From NCBI RefSeq assembly GCF_001667035.1, contig NZ_LZIR01000035.1, forward strand, positions 21,516-85,515: a DNA stretch of 64,000 bases, in the 5' to 3' direction. This DNA comes from Mycobacterium sp. 852002-51057_SCH5723018 (GTDB lineage Bacteria; Actinomycetota; Actinomycetes; Mycobacteriales; Mycobacteriaceae). The position numbers were made by a program, and so were the translations under genes. The notes below the pieces were generated by a model, which saw only the letters and a program-made list of their open reading frames with translations, was not told the origin of the DNA and ran no database searches. This document shows positions 45,201 through 54,550 of the stretch, in pieces (positions within the stretch are counted from its first letter, which is position 1; each line of letters begins with the position of its first letter).

Positions 45201-46112
45201 ATGTCGTTCCTGTTCGCGGCCCCCGACGGGCTGGTCGCGGCGGCTTCGGACTTGGCCGGCGTCGGTTCGACGCTCAGCGCGGCCAACGAGGCCGTCGCGG
45301 CCCCGACGGCGGCAGTGGCGGCGGCCGCCGCCGATCAGGTGTCGGCACAGGTCGCCGCGTTCTTTTCCGAGCACGGGCTCGACTACCAGCAGCTCAGCGC
45401 CCAGGTGTCGGCGTTTCACGAGCGGTTCGTACAGGCGCTGAGCGCGGGGGCGGGCACGTACGCGGCGGCCGAGGCCGACGCCGCGCAGACCCTGACCAGC
45501 GCGGTCAACGCGCCCGCCGCCGCGGTGCTGGGTAACCCGGCGCTGGGAGGCGGCGGCGGCGCCGCCGGTGCCGTGTCCGGCGCGGTGAACCGCATCGAGA
45601 GCGCCGTGCTGGGTTCGAGCTTGCCCGGCGTCGCCGGCGCGCAGGCAATCGCCGGTCAAGCCGGCGCGCTGCTGCTCCGCCCCACCGGCGCAATCAGCGC
45701 CCTGACCGCCGCCCGCGCGCTACTCGCCCCGTCCGCAATGACGAACGCCGGGGCGATGCCTGCGGCGCTCGCAAGCGCGGCGTTCGGCGACACGATCAAG
45801 AACAGCTACACCTACTTCGAGCCATACGTAAGGTACGGCTTCGAGCTAGCCCAGTACGCGGTGGGTTACCTGCCCTATGTCGGCTTTTTGGCACCGCAGG
45901 TCCTCTTCTTCTATGACCTCATTGAGCCCATGGTGCAGAGCGGTTTGTTCAACCTGCTTGACTGGCTTGGTGGGTCGATCACGTTCGTCCAAGGGCTGAA
46001 CAACTTCTTTACGGCCACAGCGGCGTCGATCAACCAGTTCATCAACACCGAGATCAACTGGGCGCTCGGCTTCCTGCCGCCCCTGCCGCCGCTTCCGCCG
46101 ATCTTCCCGTAA
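45201..46112 (+). CDS. PE12: PE-family protein, PE12 homologue
   Basis: This 303-aa protein has the roughly 95-residue PE domain (MSFLFAAPDGLVAAASDLAG) ending in the YxxxE type VII secretion signal (YAAAEAD), then a unique C-terminal domain with Tyr/Phe-rich helices (YTYFEPYVRYGFELAQYAVG) and a PPLPPLPPIFP end. It is the Rv1172c homologue, an exported, probably ESX-5-dependent surface protein. No PPE partner is adjacent. Confidence 0.9.
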   Translation: MSFLFAAPDGLVAAASDLAGVGSTLSAANEAVAAPTAAVAAAAADQVSAQVAAFFSEHGLDYQQLSAQVSAFHERFVQALSAGAGTYAAAEADAAQTLTSAVNAPAAAVLGNPALGGGGGAAGAVSGAVNRIESAVLGSSLPGVAGAQAIAGQAGALLLRPTGAISALTAARALLAPSAMTNAGAMPAALASAAFGDTIKNSYTYFEPYVRYGFELAQYAVGYLPYVGFLAPQVLFFYDLIEPMVQSGLFNLLDWLGGSITFVQGLNNFFTATAASINQFINTEINWALGFLPPLPPLPPIFP

Positions 46113-46121
46113 CCCGGCCCG

Positions 46122-46583
46122 TCAGTCGTGGTGGCCGCGCCGCAGCAACACCCACACCGGCGGCGCCACGCCCAGCACGATCAGGACCAGGGCCCCGTAG
46201 CCCATCAGCCCTTGGCCGCCCAGGATGACGTCGTCGCCGGGTCCGCCCATGCTGATCACCGCCACCGTGAGAAGCCACGTCCACAGGGGCAACGCGGCCA
46301 CCCGTGGCGACCGGGCCCATCGCCCGGCCGCCCAGACCAGCGCCGCGTTGAGCAATCCACTGATCAATCCACTGATGGGAAACGGAATGGCGCCGATGTA
46401 GGAGGGCAGCAGCAGCGCGGCGGCTAATGCCGAGAGGACCCCGTCGACTGCCAGCAGCGCCAGAACAACGAAACGAATGGCGGGATCTGTTGCGCCGCTG
46501 TCTTCGAAGGACCCGGCGCGTGGCTTGGTTTCGGTCAGGTCGGGATGCTGTCGATGTTGGAGAGGACGGAGCCGATAACCCAC
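46122..46583 (-). CDS. Four-helix membrane protein (Rv1171-like)
   Basis: This protein has four hydrophobic helices with short loops and is the positional homologue of Rv1171; no function is known. The ATG at 46583 gives 153 aa but overlaps a well-supported 35-aa frame by 49 nt. The conserved part starts about residue 16, exactly where a CTG (46536-46538) overlaps the stop of that small frame as CTGA. No ATG, GTG or TTG lies between, so translation may really begin at CTG, giving 138 aa. Confidence 0.8.
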   Translation of the reverse strand: MGYRLRPLQHRQHPDLTETKPRAGSFEDSGATDPAIRFVVLALLAVDGVLSALAAALLLPSYIGAIPFPISGLISGLLNAALVWAAGRWARSPRVAALPLWTWLLTVAVISMGGPGDDVILGGQGLMGYGALVLIVLGVAPPVWVLLRRGHHD

Positions 46584-46642
46584 TGCAGGCTGTCGAGTCG
46601 GTCCTGCCAGTGCTGAAGGTTAGGGTCCAGGTCGGGGTCCAT
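46535..46642 (-). CDS. 35-aa peptide between mshB and the Rv1171-like gene
   Basis: The frame begins MDPDLDPNLQHWQDRLDSLQ and reads on to ..VLSNIDSIPT. A perfect GGAAGGA ribosome site lies 6 nt before the ATG, third codon positions are G/C-rich, and the stop overlaps the conserved start region of the next gene. It is amphipathic with two Trp. It is too short for routine gene calling. No homologue is known to me. Confidence 0.6.
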   Translation of the reverse strand: MDPDLDPNLQHWQDRLDSLQWVIGSVLSNIDSIPT

Positions 46643-46657
46643 GCGAGTTCCTTCCGT

Positions 46658-46676
46658 GGCTGCCTAGCTGGCAGCC
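46658..46676 (-). terminator. Hairpin at the mshB stop codon
   Basis: A perfect 7-bp stem (46658-46664 with 46670-46676, 5-nt loop) begins at the last base of the mshB stop codon and ends 10 nt before the GGAAGGA site of the 35-aa frame. With no T run it could weaken rather than end transcription. Confidence 0.4.
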
Positions 46677-47578
46677 TACCGCGTCGCCGCGGCGGTGAAA
46701 CCAAGTCCTGCAAGCAGATCTGTCTCCCAGCCGCGCTCGTCGCGCTCTCCCGCGGAGCCGGCCACCAGGACGTAGTGCTCTTCGGCGACGATCGGCAGCG
46801 CCATGTCGTTCGACAGCGCGCAGGCCCGGCCGGTCGGGCCGACGACAACCTGGGTGGCGTGCGCGGCGAGCGCAGCCGCCTTGGCGTCGCGCGCTTCGGG
46901 ACCGGCCTCGACGACGGCGTCGATGTCGGAGTCGGAGTAGCCGAAGTCGAACGCTTCCCGCGGCGGGATCACCCACCCGGGCAGCAGATCCCCGGGATTC
47001 AGCGCGTGCCAACCCTGCGCCAGCGCGCGCTCGGACAACACCGTCCAGTAGAACTTCGGCACGGTCCAGGGCTCGCCGGGGTGATCTGCGGTGCCGGCGG
47101 CGGCCACCGCGGCGGTCGTGACGGTGTGGGTGTGGACGTGGTCGGGGTGCCCGTAGCCGCCGTTGGGGTCGTAGGTCACGACGACGTGGGGGCGCTGTTC
47201 GCGGATGATCGCCACCAGCGCGCCGACGGCCTCGCGTTCGTCGGCGTCGATGAACCGCTGGCGGCGCCGCTGGGGGGTGCCGGCCATGCCCGAGTCGCGC
47301 CAGCGGCCGGCTCCGCCGAGATAGATCGGCGCGGTGACGCCGAGCGCGCGCAACGCCGCGGTGAGCTCGCCGACGCGGTAGCCGCCGAGTTGGTCCGCCC
47401 GGTCGACGGCGAGCTCGGCCCAGCGTTCCCCGATGACCTCGCCCTCCTCGCCGAGCGTGCAGGTGACCACGGACACTTGTGCCCCGCGGGCGGTGTAGTG
47501 CGCGATGGTGGCGCCGTTGCTGAGACTTTCGTCGTCGGGGTGCGCGTGGACGAACAGCAGCCGCGGAGTCTCGGACAT
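46676..47578 (-). CDS. mshB: Mycothiol biosynthesis deacetylase MshB
   Basis: This 300-aa zinc enzyme deacetylates GlcNAc-inositol in mycothiol synthesis. The metal motif HAHPDDES (His13, Asp16) and the second ligand region [11 protein letters not shown] are intact. ATG 47578 gives the usual length; the longer frame to 47662 crosses the promoter of the divergent TetR gene. Confidence 0.95.
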   Translation of the reverse strand: MSETPRLLFVHAHPDDESLSNGATIAHYTARGAQVSVVTCTLGEEGEVIGERWAELAVDRADQLGGYRVGELTAALRALGVTAPIYLGGAGRWRDSGMAGTPQRRRQRFIDADEREAVGALVAIIREQRPHVVVTYDPNGGYGHPDHVHTHTVTTAAVAAAGTADHPGEPWTVPKFYWTVLSERALAQGWHALNPGDLLPGWVIPPREAFDFGYSDSDIDAVVEAGPEARDAKAAALAAHATQVVVGPTGRACALSNDMALPIVAEEHYVLVAGSAGERDERGWETDLLAGLGFTAAATR

Positions 47579-47649
47579 GGACGCACAGTACCTCCGCGAT
47601 CGACGGCGACTCTTTTGCCGGTCGCTCAGCAGATAGGAACGCAACCGGC

Positions 47650-47655
47650 TACTAT
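47650..47655 (+). promoter_or_regulatory. -10 box of the TetR gene at 47662
   Basis: TACTAT lies 6 nt before the ATG, with no ribosome site: a probable leaderless transcript. Confidence 0.5.
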
Positions 47656-47661
47656 CGACCA

Positions 47662-48273
47662 ATGCCCCAGCTCACCCAAGGTCGGAGTAGCAGCCGCAGC
47701 CGCCGGCGCGGCGAGGTGCTCGAACGCGCGCTCTACGAGGCCACCTTGGCGGAGCTGGCCGAGGTCGGATACGGCGGACTGACGATGGAAGGAATCGCGG
47801 CGCGCGCCCACACCGGCAAGGCGGCGCTGTACCGACGCTGGTGCAGCAAGCACGATCTGGTGCACGCCGCCCTGGTCTACACCCTGCCGCCGCTGCCGGA
47901 GCTGCGCTCCGGCCGATCGGCGAGGGAGAATCTGCTGACGCTGTTCACCGCGCACCGCGACATCCTGGCGGGAAAGACCGCCTTCCCCGGGCTCGACATC
48001 ATCCACCAGCTCTTGCATGAGCCGGAGATGCGCGTCATCTTCGCCGACGCCGTGGTGTGCCCGCGGCTGCAGATCATGGAATCGATCCTTCAGGCCGCGG
48101 TCGACAACGGCGAGATCGACCCTGCCGCCGTCACCCCGCTGACGGCGCGAGTCGGACCGGCGCTGATCAACCACCACTTCCTGCTGACCGGGGAGCCGCC
48201 GAACCGGCGCGAGCTGGCGCTGATCGTCGACACCGTCATCCCACCACGAGTGCGGGAAAACGGCGCCGACTGA
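47662..48273 (+). CDS. TetR-family regulator (Rv1167c-like)
   Basis: This 203-aa protein has the TetR helix-turn-helix ([21 protein letters not shown]) and a TetR_C-type ligand domain. It sits where Rv1167c does, divergent from mshB (83 nt) and convergent with the large PE gene (7 nt). Its targets are unknown; mshB is the nearest candidate. Confidence 0.88.
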   Translation: MPQLTQGRSSSRSRRRGEVLERALYEATLAELAEVGYGGLTMEGIAARAHTGKAALYRRWCSKHDLVHAALVYTLPPLPELRSGRSARENLLTLFTAHRDILAGKTAFPGLDIIHQLLHEPEMRVIFADAVVCPRLQIMESILQAAVDNGEIDPAAVTPLTARVGPALINHHFLLTGEPPNRRELALIVDTVIPPRVRENGAD

Positions 48274-48280
48274 TTCAGCC

Positions 48281-50602
48281 CTAGCCGACGAACAGACCGG
48301 CGAAGTCGGCGCCGGCTGCCAGGCTCTGATCGAAGATGCCCTCCAGGCCGCCGATCGCGCCGCCGTTGAAGACCTGCTGTCCAGTTCCGGCCAAGACCGT
48401 GCCGACCGCCGGGACCTGAACGCCGCCCACCAAGCCGTTGACGGTTTGCTCACCGGTGAGCAAGAAGAGGTTGCCCACGTTGAACAGCCGGTTGAGCCCG
48501 CCGTTGAGGGCGGTGTTGGTGCCGAAAGTACCGGTCTCCCAAGCGAGCTCGCTGGCCAACAGGTTGGTGTTGAAGCCCACCTCCTGCGTCAGCAGGTTGT
48601 TGAGGAAGCCGATCTGGCCCGAAGCCAATCCCTGCAACCCCGCCATCGGCGCCGCCACCAGCGAGGCCCCCAGCCCCAGCCCAGGAGTCGCGGCGAACAG
48701 CGACCCGTTGAGCCCCGCGGTCAACGACGCCTGCAGCCCGGCCGCGTTGATCCCCGCAGTCAACGCGGCCTGCAGGGATCCATTGCCGGTCAACGAGGTC
48801 GCCGCCGCGCCGATGGCGTTGAGGTCCCACAGGAACTTGGTGTCCAGGGCGCCTAGCAGCCCGCCGAGCGCGCCGCCGGCGATCAGGTTGGTCGGGCTGC
48901 CAACCGCGAGGCTGGCAAGGATGGCGCCGCCGGTAGGAAGCTGGGCGCCCAGCAGGCTGTCGAAGGTCACCTCGCCGGTGCCCAACAGGGTGTTCCAGAA
49001 GTTGAAGAAGCTGTCGAGCGCGCCGCCTACCGCGCCGGTGCCGCCGAAGAGGGCCGTCTCCAGCGCCGTCTCCTGGGCGACCAGAGCCGTGTTGAAGCCC
49101 AGCTCGTTGGTGATGAGTCCGGTGTTGAAGCCGAGCTCCATCGCCTGGAGCTGGGCGAGGAATGCGGGCACATTCGGCGCCGTCAGCAGCCCCTGCCAGG
49201 GCGCGACCAAGTTGGCCAGCAGCGTGGGCAGCCCGGCCAGGCCGACGCCGAGACTCCCGTTCAACCCGAGGTTGAGCTGCAGACCCAGCCCGTTGATTCC
49301 CGCCATGATGTTGGCACCCAGGGTGGGGCTCAAACCGAAGGCGGCGAGCGCGGCGCCCAGATTGGCGGGCAAGGCAAAGCCGCCGGTCAGGGCGGGCAGG
49401 TTGCCGGCCAGCGTCGCACCCGCTTGCAGCAAGCCGTTCAGCCCGGCACCCAGCCCCGCGAGGCTGCCGCCGAAGCTGCCCGACAGGGCGGTGTTGAGCG
49501 CACCGTTCAGCCCGGCAAGGCCGCCGGCCAGGCTGGCCTGCAGGCCGGGGAACCCGGCGGTGAGGCCACCCGTGAGGTTCGAGAGGCTCGCCGCCAGCGT
49601 CCCGCCGGTCTGCGTCAGGGCAGCCAGCCCCCCGTTCAGATCCGCGGCCAGCGTCGCGCCCAGCGGCCCCAACCCCGAAAGGCTGCCACCCAAGCCGCCC
49701 GACAACGCCGCGTTGATCGCACCGTTCAGCCCTGCAAGCGAACCGCTCAGGCTGGCTGAAAGCCCCGGCAGCGCGGCGGTTAACCCGCCGGCGAGGGCCG
49801 GCAGCGCGATGCCGAAGCTGCTCGCGAGGCCCGACAGCCCGGTGCCCAGGCTCGCGGCGAACGCGTTACCGGTCTGCGCCAGACCCGACAGGCCGCCATT
49901 CAGGTTGGCCGCCAACGAGGCACCGAGCGGCCCCAACCCCGAAAGGCTCGCGCCCAGGCCGCCCGACAACGCGGCGTTGAGCGAGGCGTTCAGGCCGGCC
50001 AGCCCGCCGTTCAGGCTGGCCGACAGCCCCGGCAGTGCGGCATTGAACCCGCCCGCCAGCCCGGAGAGCCCGGTGCCGACGTTCGTCGCCAGGGCCCCGC
50101 CGGTCTGCGCCAGCGCCGACGCCCCGCTGTTGAAATCCGTTGCGATCGCCGCACCGAGCGGGGCCAGGCCCAACACGTTGGCACCCAGGGAGGCCGACAC
50201 CCCAGCGTTGAGCGACGCGCCCAGCCCGGCCAGGTCGGCGCTAATGGTGGCGCCCAGCCCCGCCAGCCCCGCGCTGAGGTCCACGGTCACCCCAGGCGCC
50301 GCGGCCGCCAGCCCCTGCACGACGTTCGCCTCAGCGGATGCATAGCTGGCCGCACCGGCGGTCAAAGTCTGGACAAATTGCTGGTGAAAGGCCGCCGCCT
50401 GCGCGCTGAGCTGCTGGTACCCCGCCGCGTGCGAGGAAAATAGCGCGGCTATTTCCGCCGAAACCTCGTCGGCGGCTGCGGGCAGCAACGTCGTGGTCGC
50501 GGCGGCCGCCGCGACGTTGGCCGAACCGATCGTCGAACCAATATTCACCAAGTCTGTTGCGGCATCAGCGATGAACTCTGGCGCTGCGATGAGAAAAGAC
50601 AC
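48281..50602 (-). CDS. Large repetitive PE-family protein
   Basis: This 773-aa protein has a PE domain ([27 protein letters not shown] secretion signal), then residues 143-404 made of four loose repeats of 73-88 residues built on [20 protein letters not shown], then a C-terminal region holding two copies of a larger module (about 490-597 and 664-769). A GGGAGG ribosome site precedes GTG 50602. In M. tuberculosis PE11/lipX and PPE17 occupy this place; this protein has no esterase domain. It and the next gene are tandem paralogues. Confidence 0.88.
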   Translation of the reverse strand: MSFLIAAPEFIADAATDLVNIGSTIGSANVAAAAATTTLLPAAADEVSAEIAALFSSHAAGYQQLSAQAAAFHQQFVQTLTAGAASYASAEANVVQGLAAAAPGVTVDLSAGLAGLGATISADLAGLGASLNAGVSASLGANVLGLAPLGAAIATDFNSGASALAQTGGALATNVGTGLSGLAGGFNAALPGLSASLNGGLAGLNASLNAALSGGLGASLSGLGPLGASLAANLNGGLSGLAQTGNAFAASLGTGLSGLASSFGIALPALAGGLTAALPGLSASLSGSLAGLNGAINAALSGGLGGSLSGLGPLGATLAADLNGGLAALTQTGGTLAASLSNLTGGLTAGFPGLQASLAGGLAGLNGALNTALSGSFGGSLAGLGAGLNGLLQAGATLAGNLPALTGGFALPANLGAALAAFGLSPTLGANIMAGINGLGLQLNLGLNGSLGVGLAGLPTLLANLVAPWQGLLTAPNVPAFLAQLQAMELGFNTGLITNELGFNTALVAQETALETALFGGTGAVGGALDSFFNFWNTLLGTGEVTFDSLLGAQLPTGGAILASLAVGSPTNLIAGGALGGLLGALDTKFLWDLNAIGAAATSLTGNGSLQAALTAGINAAGLQASLTAGLNGSLFAATPGLGLGASLVAAPMAGLQGLASGQIGFLNNLLTQEVGFNTNLLASELAWETGTFGTNTALNGGLNRLFNVGNLFLLTGEQTVNGLVGGVQVPAVGTVLAGTGQQVFNGGAIGGLEGIFDQSLAAGADFAGLFVG
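49391..50176 (-). repeat. GLxGLN-type repeat tract in the large PE gene
   Basis: Four diverged repeats begin near residues 143, 219, 307 and 380. The best pair, [20 protein letters not shown] and its counterpart 88 residues on, is also strongly conserved at DNA level, so slippage or conversion is likely. Confidence 0.7.
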
Positions 50603-50888
50603 TGCTACCTCCCCTGCTCAACACACACGTCCAACGCCATCCCCGGTCCCCCGATCAGGCGCGTATTGCGATGGCCGCAGCGTATCCAAATGGCAGCGTG
50701 AAAGCGCTCGTTTGCGCTAAAAACGCAATCCGCAGGTCTTCGGCCTGAATGGCCCGAAGACGCCATCGGTGAACCAAAGCGAAACGCCCGACGAACACGC
50801 GAACGTTACGTGCAGCGGACGGCCCGGTTCGACGCCATGATCCTGCCGGCGTCTTCGGCGCGCCCGAACTCGAGGAGCCTCCTCCCGC
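50603..50888 (-). other. Spacer between the two PE genes
   Basis: No coding frame is supported. It should hold the promoter of the large PE gene; the gene has a GGGAGG ribosome site, and AT-rich segments near 50690-50740 are candidates, but I could not settle on a -10 box. Confidence 0.35.
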
Positions 50889-52403
50889 TTACATCAGGCC
50901 GGCGAGGTCGAAGCCAACGGACAGGGTCTGGTCGAACACGCCCTCGAGACCGCCGACGGTTCCGAAACTGCCCGTTGCCCCGCCGATGAGGGCGGTACCG
51001 ACGAGCGGAGCCGGGAACGCTCCCAGAAGGGTGTTGACGCCTTCCTCGCCCGTTGCCAGCATCACGTTGGGGATATTGAAGGCGCTGTTGACCGCCCCGT
51101 TTAAGGCGTTGGTGCTGCCGAAGAGTGTTTGCTCCAGGCCAAGCTCGCCGCTCAGCAGGTTGGCGTTGAAGGCGATCTCTTTGGCAACCAGGTCATCGAT
51201 GAAGTAGACCTGGGGCGCCGCCCAACCGTCGACCACGCCAATCGGCGCATTCAGTGCCGCCTGCAATGACCCACCGCCCGTCAACCCGCCGCCTACCAGG
51301 CCGACGGCGTGCAGATCGAACAACAATTTCTGATCGAGGGCGCCCACCAGCCCGTTGATCCAGCCGTTGTTGCCGATGGCGAAACTGCCGGGCACATAAA
51401 GCCCGCTGACGAACGAATACCAGACAGCGCTGCCGGGGACGAACCCCACGACGGGGAACTGCGCGCCCAAGAGTGTGTCGAAGCCGATCTCACCTGTACC
51501 CAGAACCGAGTTCCAGAAGTTGAAGGTGTCGTCGAGCGCGCCGTTCAGCGCGCCGGGACCGCCGAAAGCGGCTGTCTCCAGCGCCGTCTCCTGGGCGACC
51601 AGGGACGTGTTGAACTCTAGTTGCCCATGGATCAACGCGCTGTTGAAGCCGGTCTCCATCGCCTGCAGCTGAGTCATGAATGCGGCCGGCGAGCCAGCGG
51701 TCAGCAGCGTTTGGAACGGCGCGACAGCGTTGGCCAGCCCGCCGGGAAGACCCGACACTCCCGCGGCGATGCCGCCCGACAGCGCGGTGTTGAGCTGGGC
51801 GCTCAGCCCGGAAAGGCCGACGCTCACGTTGGCACCGAGGCTGGGGCTGATACCGACGACGCCTTGCAGGGCGCCCGCTGCGCCGGTCAAGCCGGCCGGC
51901 AGGGCGGTGCCAAGGGAGGGCAGTCCGGCGCTGAGGTTGGACGCCAGCGACCCGCCGGCCTGCGCCAGCCCCGAAAGGCCGCCGCCGAAACCACCCGACG
52001 ATGCGGCGTTGAGCGAACCGGCTAACCCGGAGATGTCCGCGCTGAGGCTCGCCTCCAGCCCCGACAGCCCACCGCTCAGGTCCACACCCAGCCCGGGGAC
52101 CGTACCGGCCAGGGTTTGCAAGGCGCTGGCCTCGGCGGAGGCATAGGTGGAGGCGCCGGCACTCAGAGCATGAACGAACTGCTCGTGAAACACCGCCGCC
52201 TGGGCGCTGAGCTGTTGGTATCCCGCCGCATGGGCGGAAAACAGCGAGGCGATCTCTGTTGACACTTCGTCGGCAGCGGCGGGCAGTATCTCCGTGGTCG
52301 CTGTCGCCGCCACAAAGTTGGCCGACCCGATCGTCGAACCAATATTCGCCAAATCCGTTGCCGCGTCAGCTATTAGCTGCGGCGCTGCGGTCAGAAACGA
52401 CAC
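50889..52403 (-). CDS. PE-family protein with duplicated C-terminal module
   Basis: This 504-aa protein has the PE domain ([27 protein letters not shown] signal), a short Gly/Ser/Leu-rich spacer, and two copies of the module shared with its neighbour: [19 protein letters not shown].. and FNANLLSGELGLEQTLFG... It lacks most of the repeat tract of the upstream paralogue. GTG start with a GGGGAGGTAA ribosome site. Likely exported by ESX-5; role unknown. Confidence 0.87.
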   Translation of the reverse strand: MSFLTAAPQLIADAATDLANIGSTIGSANFVAATATTEILPAAADEVSTEIASLFSAHAAGYQQLSAQAAVFHEQFVHALSAGASTYASAEASALQTLAGTVPGLGVDLSGGLSGLEASLSADISGLAGSLNAASSGGFGGGLSGLAQAGGSLASNLSAGLPSLGTALPAGLTGAAGALQGVVGISPSLGANVSVGLSGLSAQLNTALSGGIAAGVSGLPGGLANAVAPFQTLLTAGSPAAFMTQLQAMETGFNSALIHGQLEFNTSLVAQETALETAAFGGPGALNGALDDTFNFWNSVLGTGEIGFDTLLGAQFPVVGFVPGSAVWYSFVSGLYVPGSFAIGNNGWINGLVGALDQKLLFDLHAVGLVGGGLTGGGSLQAALNAPIGVVDGWAAPQVYFIDDLVAKEIAFNANLLSGELGLEQTLFGSTNALNGAVNSAFNIPNVMLATGEEGVNTLLGAFPAPLVGTALIGGATGSFGTVGGLEGVFDQTLSVGFDLAGLM

Positions 52404-52508
52404 GATTACCTCCCCGGCTCAAACCCTGACGCGGCGAAGTACCGATGTGACGAACCAAGTGTCGTAACGCCTGCAGAGTTTCGAAATAGTTGCCTGAAAC
52501 CACCCTGT

Positions 52509-52561
52509 AAAACATACTTACCGTAACTTGTGACCAGAATACAAGGTTATAGGTATGTTTT
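52509..52561. promoter_or_regulatory. AT-rich imperfect inverted repeat upstream of the PE genes
   Basis: AAAACATAC at 52509-52517 is mirrored by GTATGTTTT at 52553-52561, and the pairing continues imperfectly inwards (GTAACTTGT against ACAAGGTTAT) around a loop near 52536. The whole 80-nt neighbourhood is far AT-richer than the genome. It lies 106-158 nt upstream of the PE start and looks like an operator or promoter region. Confidence 0.55.
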
Positions 52562-52596
52562 GTGGTCTATTTCATGACTGAGGTTACGGACGCTGG

Positions 52597-54489
52597 TCAG
52601 GGCCCGGTTTTGATCCATTGACCGGCGTCCCCGACGATGCCGACCGGTACCGCACCCGACAGGCTGACGTTCTGCACGCTGGGCCCGGCCGCGACGATGG
52701 TGGTGTCCTGCAGGATCGGCAACACGGTCGACATGTTCCACAGCCGCGGTTCGACCGCGGTGATCACGTCGCTGATGTTCTTGGTCCCGTTGAGGGCGGC
52801 ATCGATGTTGGACTGGATGCTGCGGTCGCAGATTCCGGTGAGGTTCGACGGCGCTTGTACCAGCGCGCCGGGATCGGGCGGGCGGCTCGGCGGCACGGGT
52901 GTCGGCGTCGTGCCGGTGGTGCCGGGCCCGGCCGGCGGCGTAGAGGCGGCCGGTCCGGAATTGCCGGTCGTCGCCACGTTGGGGGTGGGCACCGTCGTGG
53001 TCTGCAGCGCGGGGCAGCCGTAGCGCGAGGCCAGCAGCGTCGCCAGGTTCCCGCCGGCCTGATGCCAGCCGACGATCGCGTCGACCTGGTTGTTGTTCAG
53101 CGCATCGTGGTACAGCAACACCGGATCGAGCGCCAGCACGTTGGCCGCGATGCCGACGTTGCGCAGCTGGTCGGCGGCCGTGTTGGCCACCGCGACCGAG
53201 GTCGGGTCATTGGCCGCCACCCCGATGACCAGCGAAAGCTGCTGTCCGTCCTTGCTGATGCGGCCGCGGGTGACCTCGGGCGGCCCGGTGCTGGCCGGTG
53301 TGGGCGCCGGCGACGCCGACGCGGTGGTCTCGACCTGGTAACCGGACGCGGACAGCAACGCCAGCGCCGCCGGCGTGGTCATCGCGGGAGGCGCGGTCGG
53401 CTCGTAGCCGGGGTCGCTCGGGGAACGGATCTGGGCCTGGGCCAGCGTGACGGTGTTGTCGCTGCCCGCGCCCACGGCCGCCAGCAGGTCGACGTCCAGC
53501 AACCCCAGGATCGCCTTGCGGACCTGGGTGTCCGACAGCTTGGATTCGTTGGCGCGCAGCGTCAGCTGCATCACCCGTGGCGTCACGATGCGGGCGGTCC
53601 GCACGTCGGGGATGGCCGACAGCTGCGCGAAGGCCGTCGAGCCGCCGTGCACCTGGGCCACCTGGGTGTCACCGTTGCGCACGGAATCGGCCAGCGCGGC
53701 CGGCGCGCCCGCGCGCCGGAACAGGATGAGTGCCGGCTTGGCGGGCGGCCCCCAGTAGCGGTCGTTGCGGGCGATCAGGATTTCGTCGCGCTGCGGGTCG
53801 ATGCTCTCCACCCGGAACTGGCCGCCGGTGACCGGCAGCGCCCGGGCCAGCCCGGCGGCGAATCCGCCCGGAACGTCCTTGACGATGTGGGCCGGCAGGA
53901 TGTTGCTGAACAGCTCCTTCCACGCCGGATACGGCTGCGCGAAGGTGACCACCGCCTGCTTGCCGCCCTCGAGTGACTGCACGCCGGTGATGAAGTCGTA
54001 CCCGGCCGGGTCGACCACACCCGGTTGGCTGACCATCTGCCGCCACAGGTACCAGAAGTCGTCGGCGGCGATCGGGGCGTTGTCGGTCCACTGCGCCTCG
54101 GGCCGGATCTTGTAGGTCACGGTGAACGGGTTCTGGTTGGTCACCTCCGCGGACACCAGCAGCGTCGGATCCATCTCCCAGCGCGAGCCCGTCGGGCTAT
54201 TGGGATCGGGGACCGGCCGAAACGCGCTGGGCAACACCAGCGCGCTGATCGCCGCGTTCACCGGCGACAGGTCGGACAGCAGATGCGGGTTGAATCCCGC
54301 GCCGATGGAGTCGATGCCCATGATGATCTGGGTGGGACGCTGCGGCGGTGGGGCCGAGTTGTGCGGTGTATCGGTGCTTTGCGGCGCCGGCGGGGGGCTG
54401 ACCGTACACGCCGCCAGCACCAGCCCGGCCAGCGAGACCACCGCGCCGACCGTCATGAACAGGCGGCTGGCGCGTCTCGGCACGCCCAT
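52597..54489 (-). CDS. lpqW: Lipoprotein LpqW
   Basis: This 630-aa solute-binding-like lipoprotein has a lipobox LVLAAC with Cys28 and an extracytoplasmic SBP family 5 fold. In mycobacteria LpqW steers intermediates between PIM and LM/LAM synthesis and is linked to PimE, whose gene is 7 kb away here. ATG 54489 gives the family start [10 protein letters not shown]; a longer frame runs to the end of typA. Confidence 0.93.
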   Translation of the reverse strand: MGVPRRASRLFMTVGAVVSLAGLVLAACTVSPPPAPQSTDTPHNSAPPPQRPTQIIMGIDSIGAGFNPHLLSDLSPVNAAISALVLPSAFRPVPDPNSPTGSRWEMDPTLLVSAEVTNQNPFTVTYKIRPEAQWTDNAPIAADDFWYLWRQMVSQPGVVDPAGYDFITGVQSLEGGKQAVVTFAQPYPAWKELFSNILPAHIVKDVPGGFAAGLARALPVTGGQFRVESIDPQRDEILIARNDRYWGPPAKPALILFRRAGAPAALADSVRNGDTQVAQVHGGSTAFAQLSAIPDVRTARIVTPRVMQLTLRANESKLSDTQVRKAILGLLDVDLLAAVGAGSDNTVTLAQAQIRSPSDPGYEPTAPPAMTTPAALALLSASGYQVETTASASPAPTPASTGPPEVTRGRISKDGQQLSLVIGVAANDPTSVAVANTAADQLRNVGIAANVLALDPVLLYHDALNNNQVDAIVGWHQAGGNLATLLASRYGCPALQTTTVPTPNVATTGNSGPAASTPPAGPGTTGTTPTPVPPSRPPDPGALVQAPSNLTGICDRSIQSNIDAALNGTKNISDVITAVEPRLWNMSTVLPILQDTTIVAAGPSVQNVSLSGAVPVGIVGDAGQWIKTGP

Positions 54490-54550
54490 CAGGGTATCGA
54501 GCAGCCGCTCAGCAGCCCGTCCGACCACGCCCGCGCCGGCCGCCAAGTCG

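Noticed and set aside
49391..50176. Repeats in the PE gene as a CRISPR array
   Set aside because: The repeats are in-frame protein repeats without constant-length spacers.
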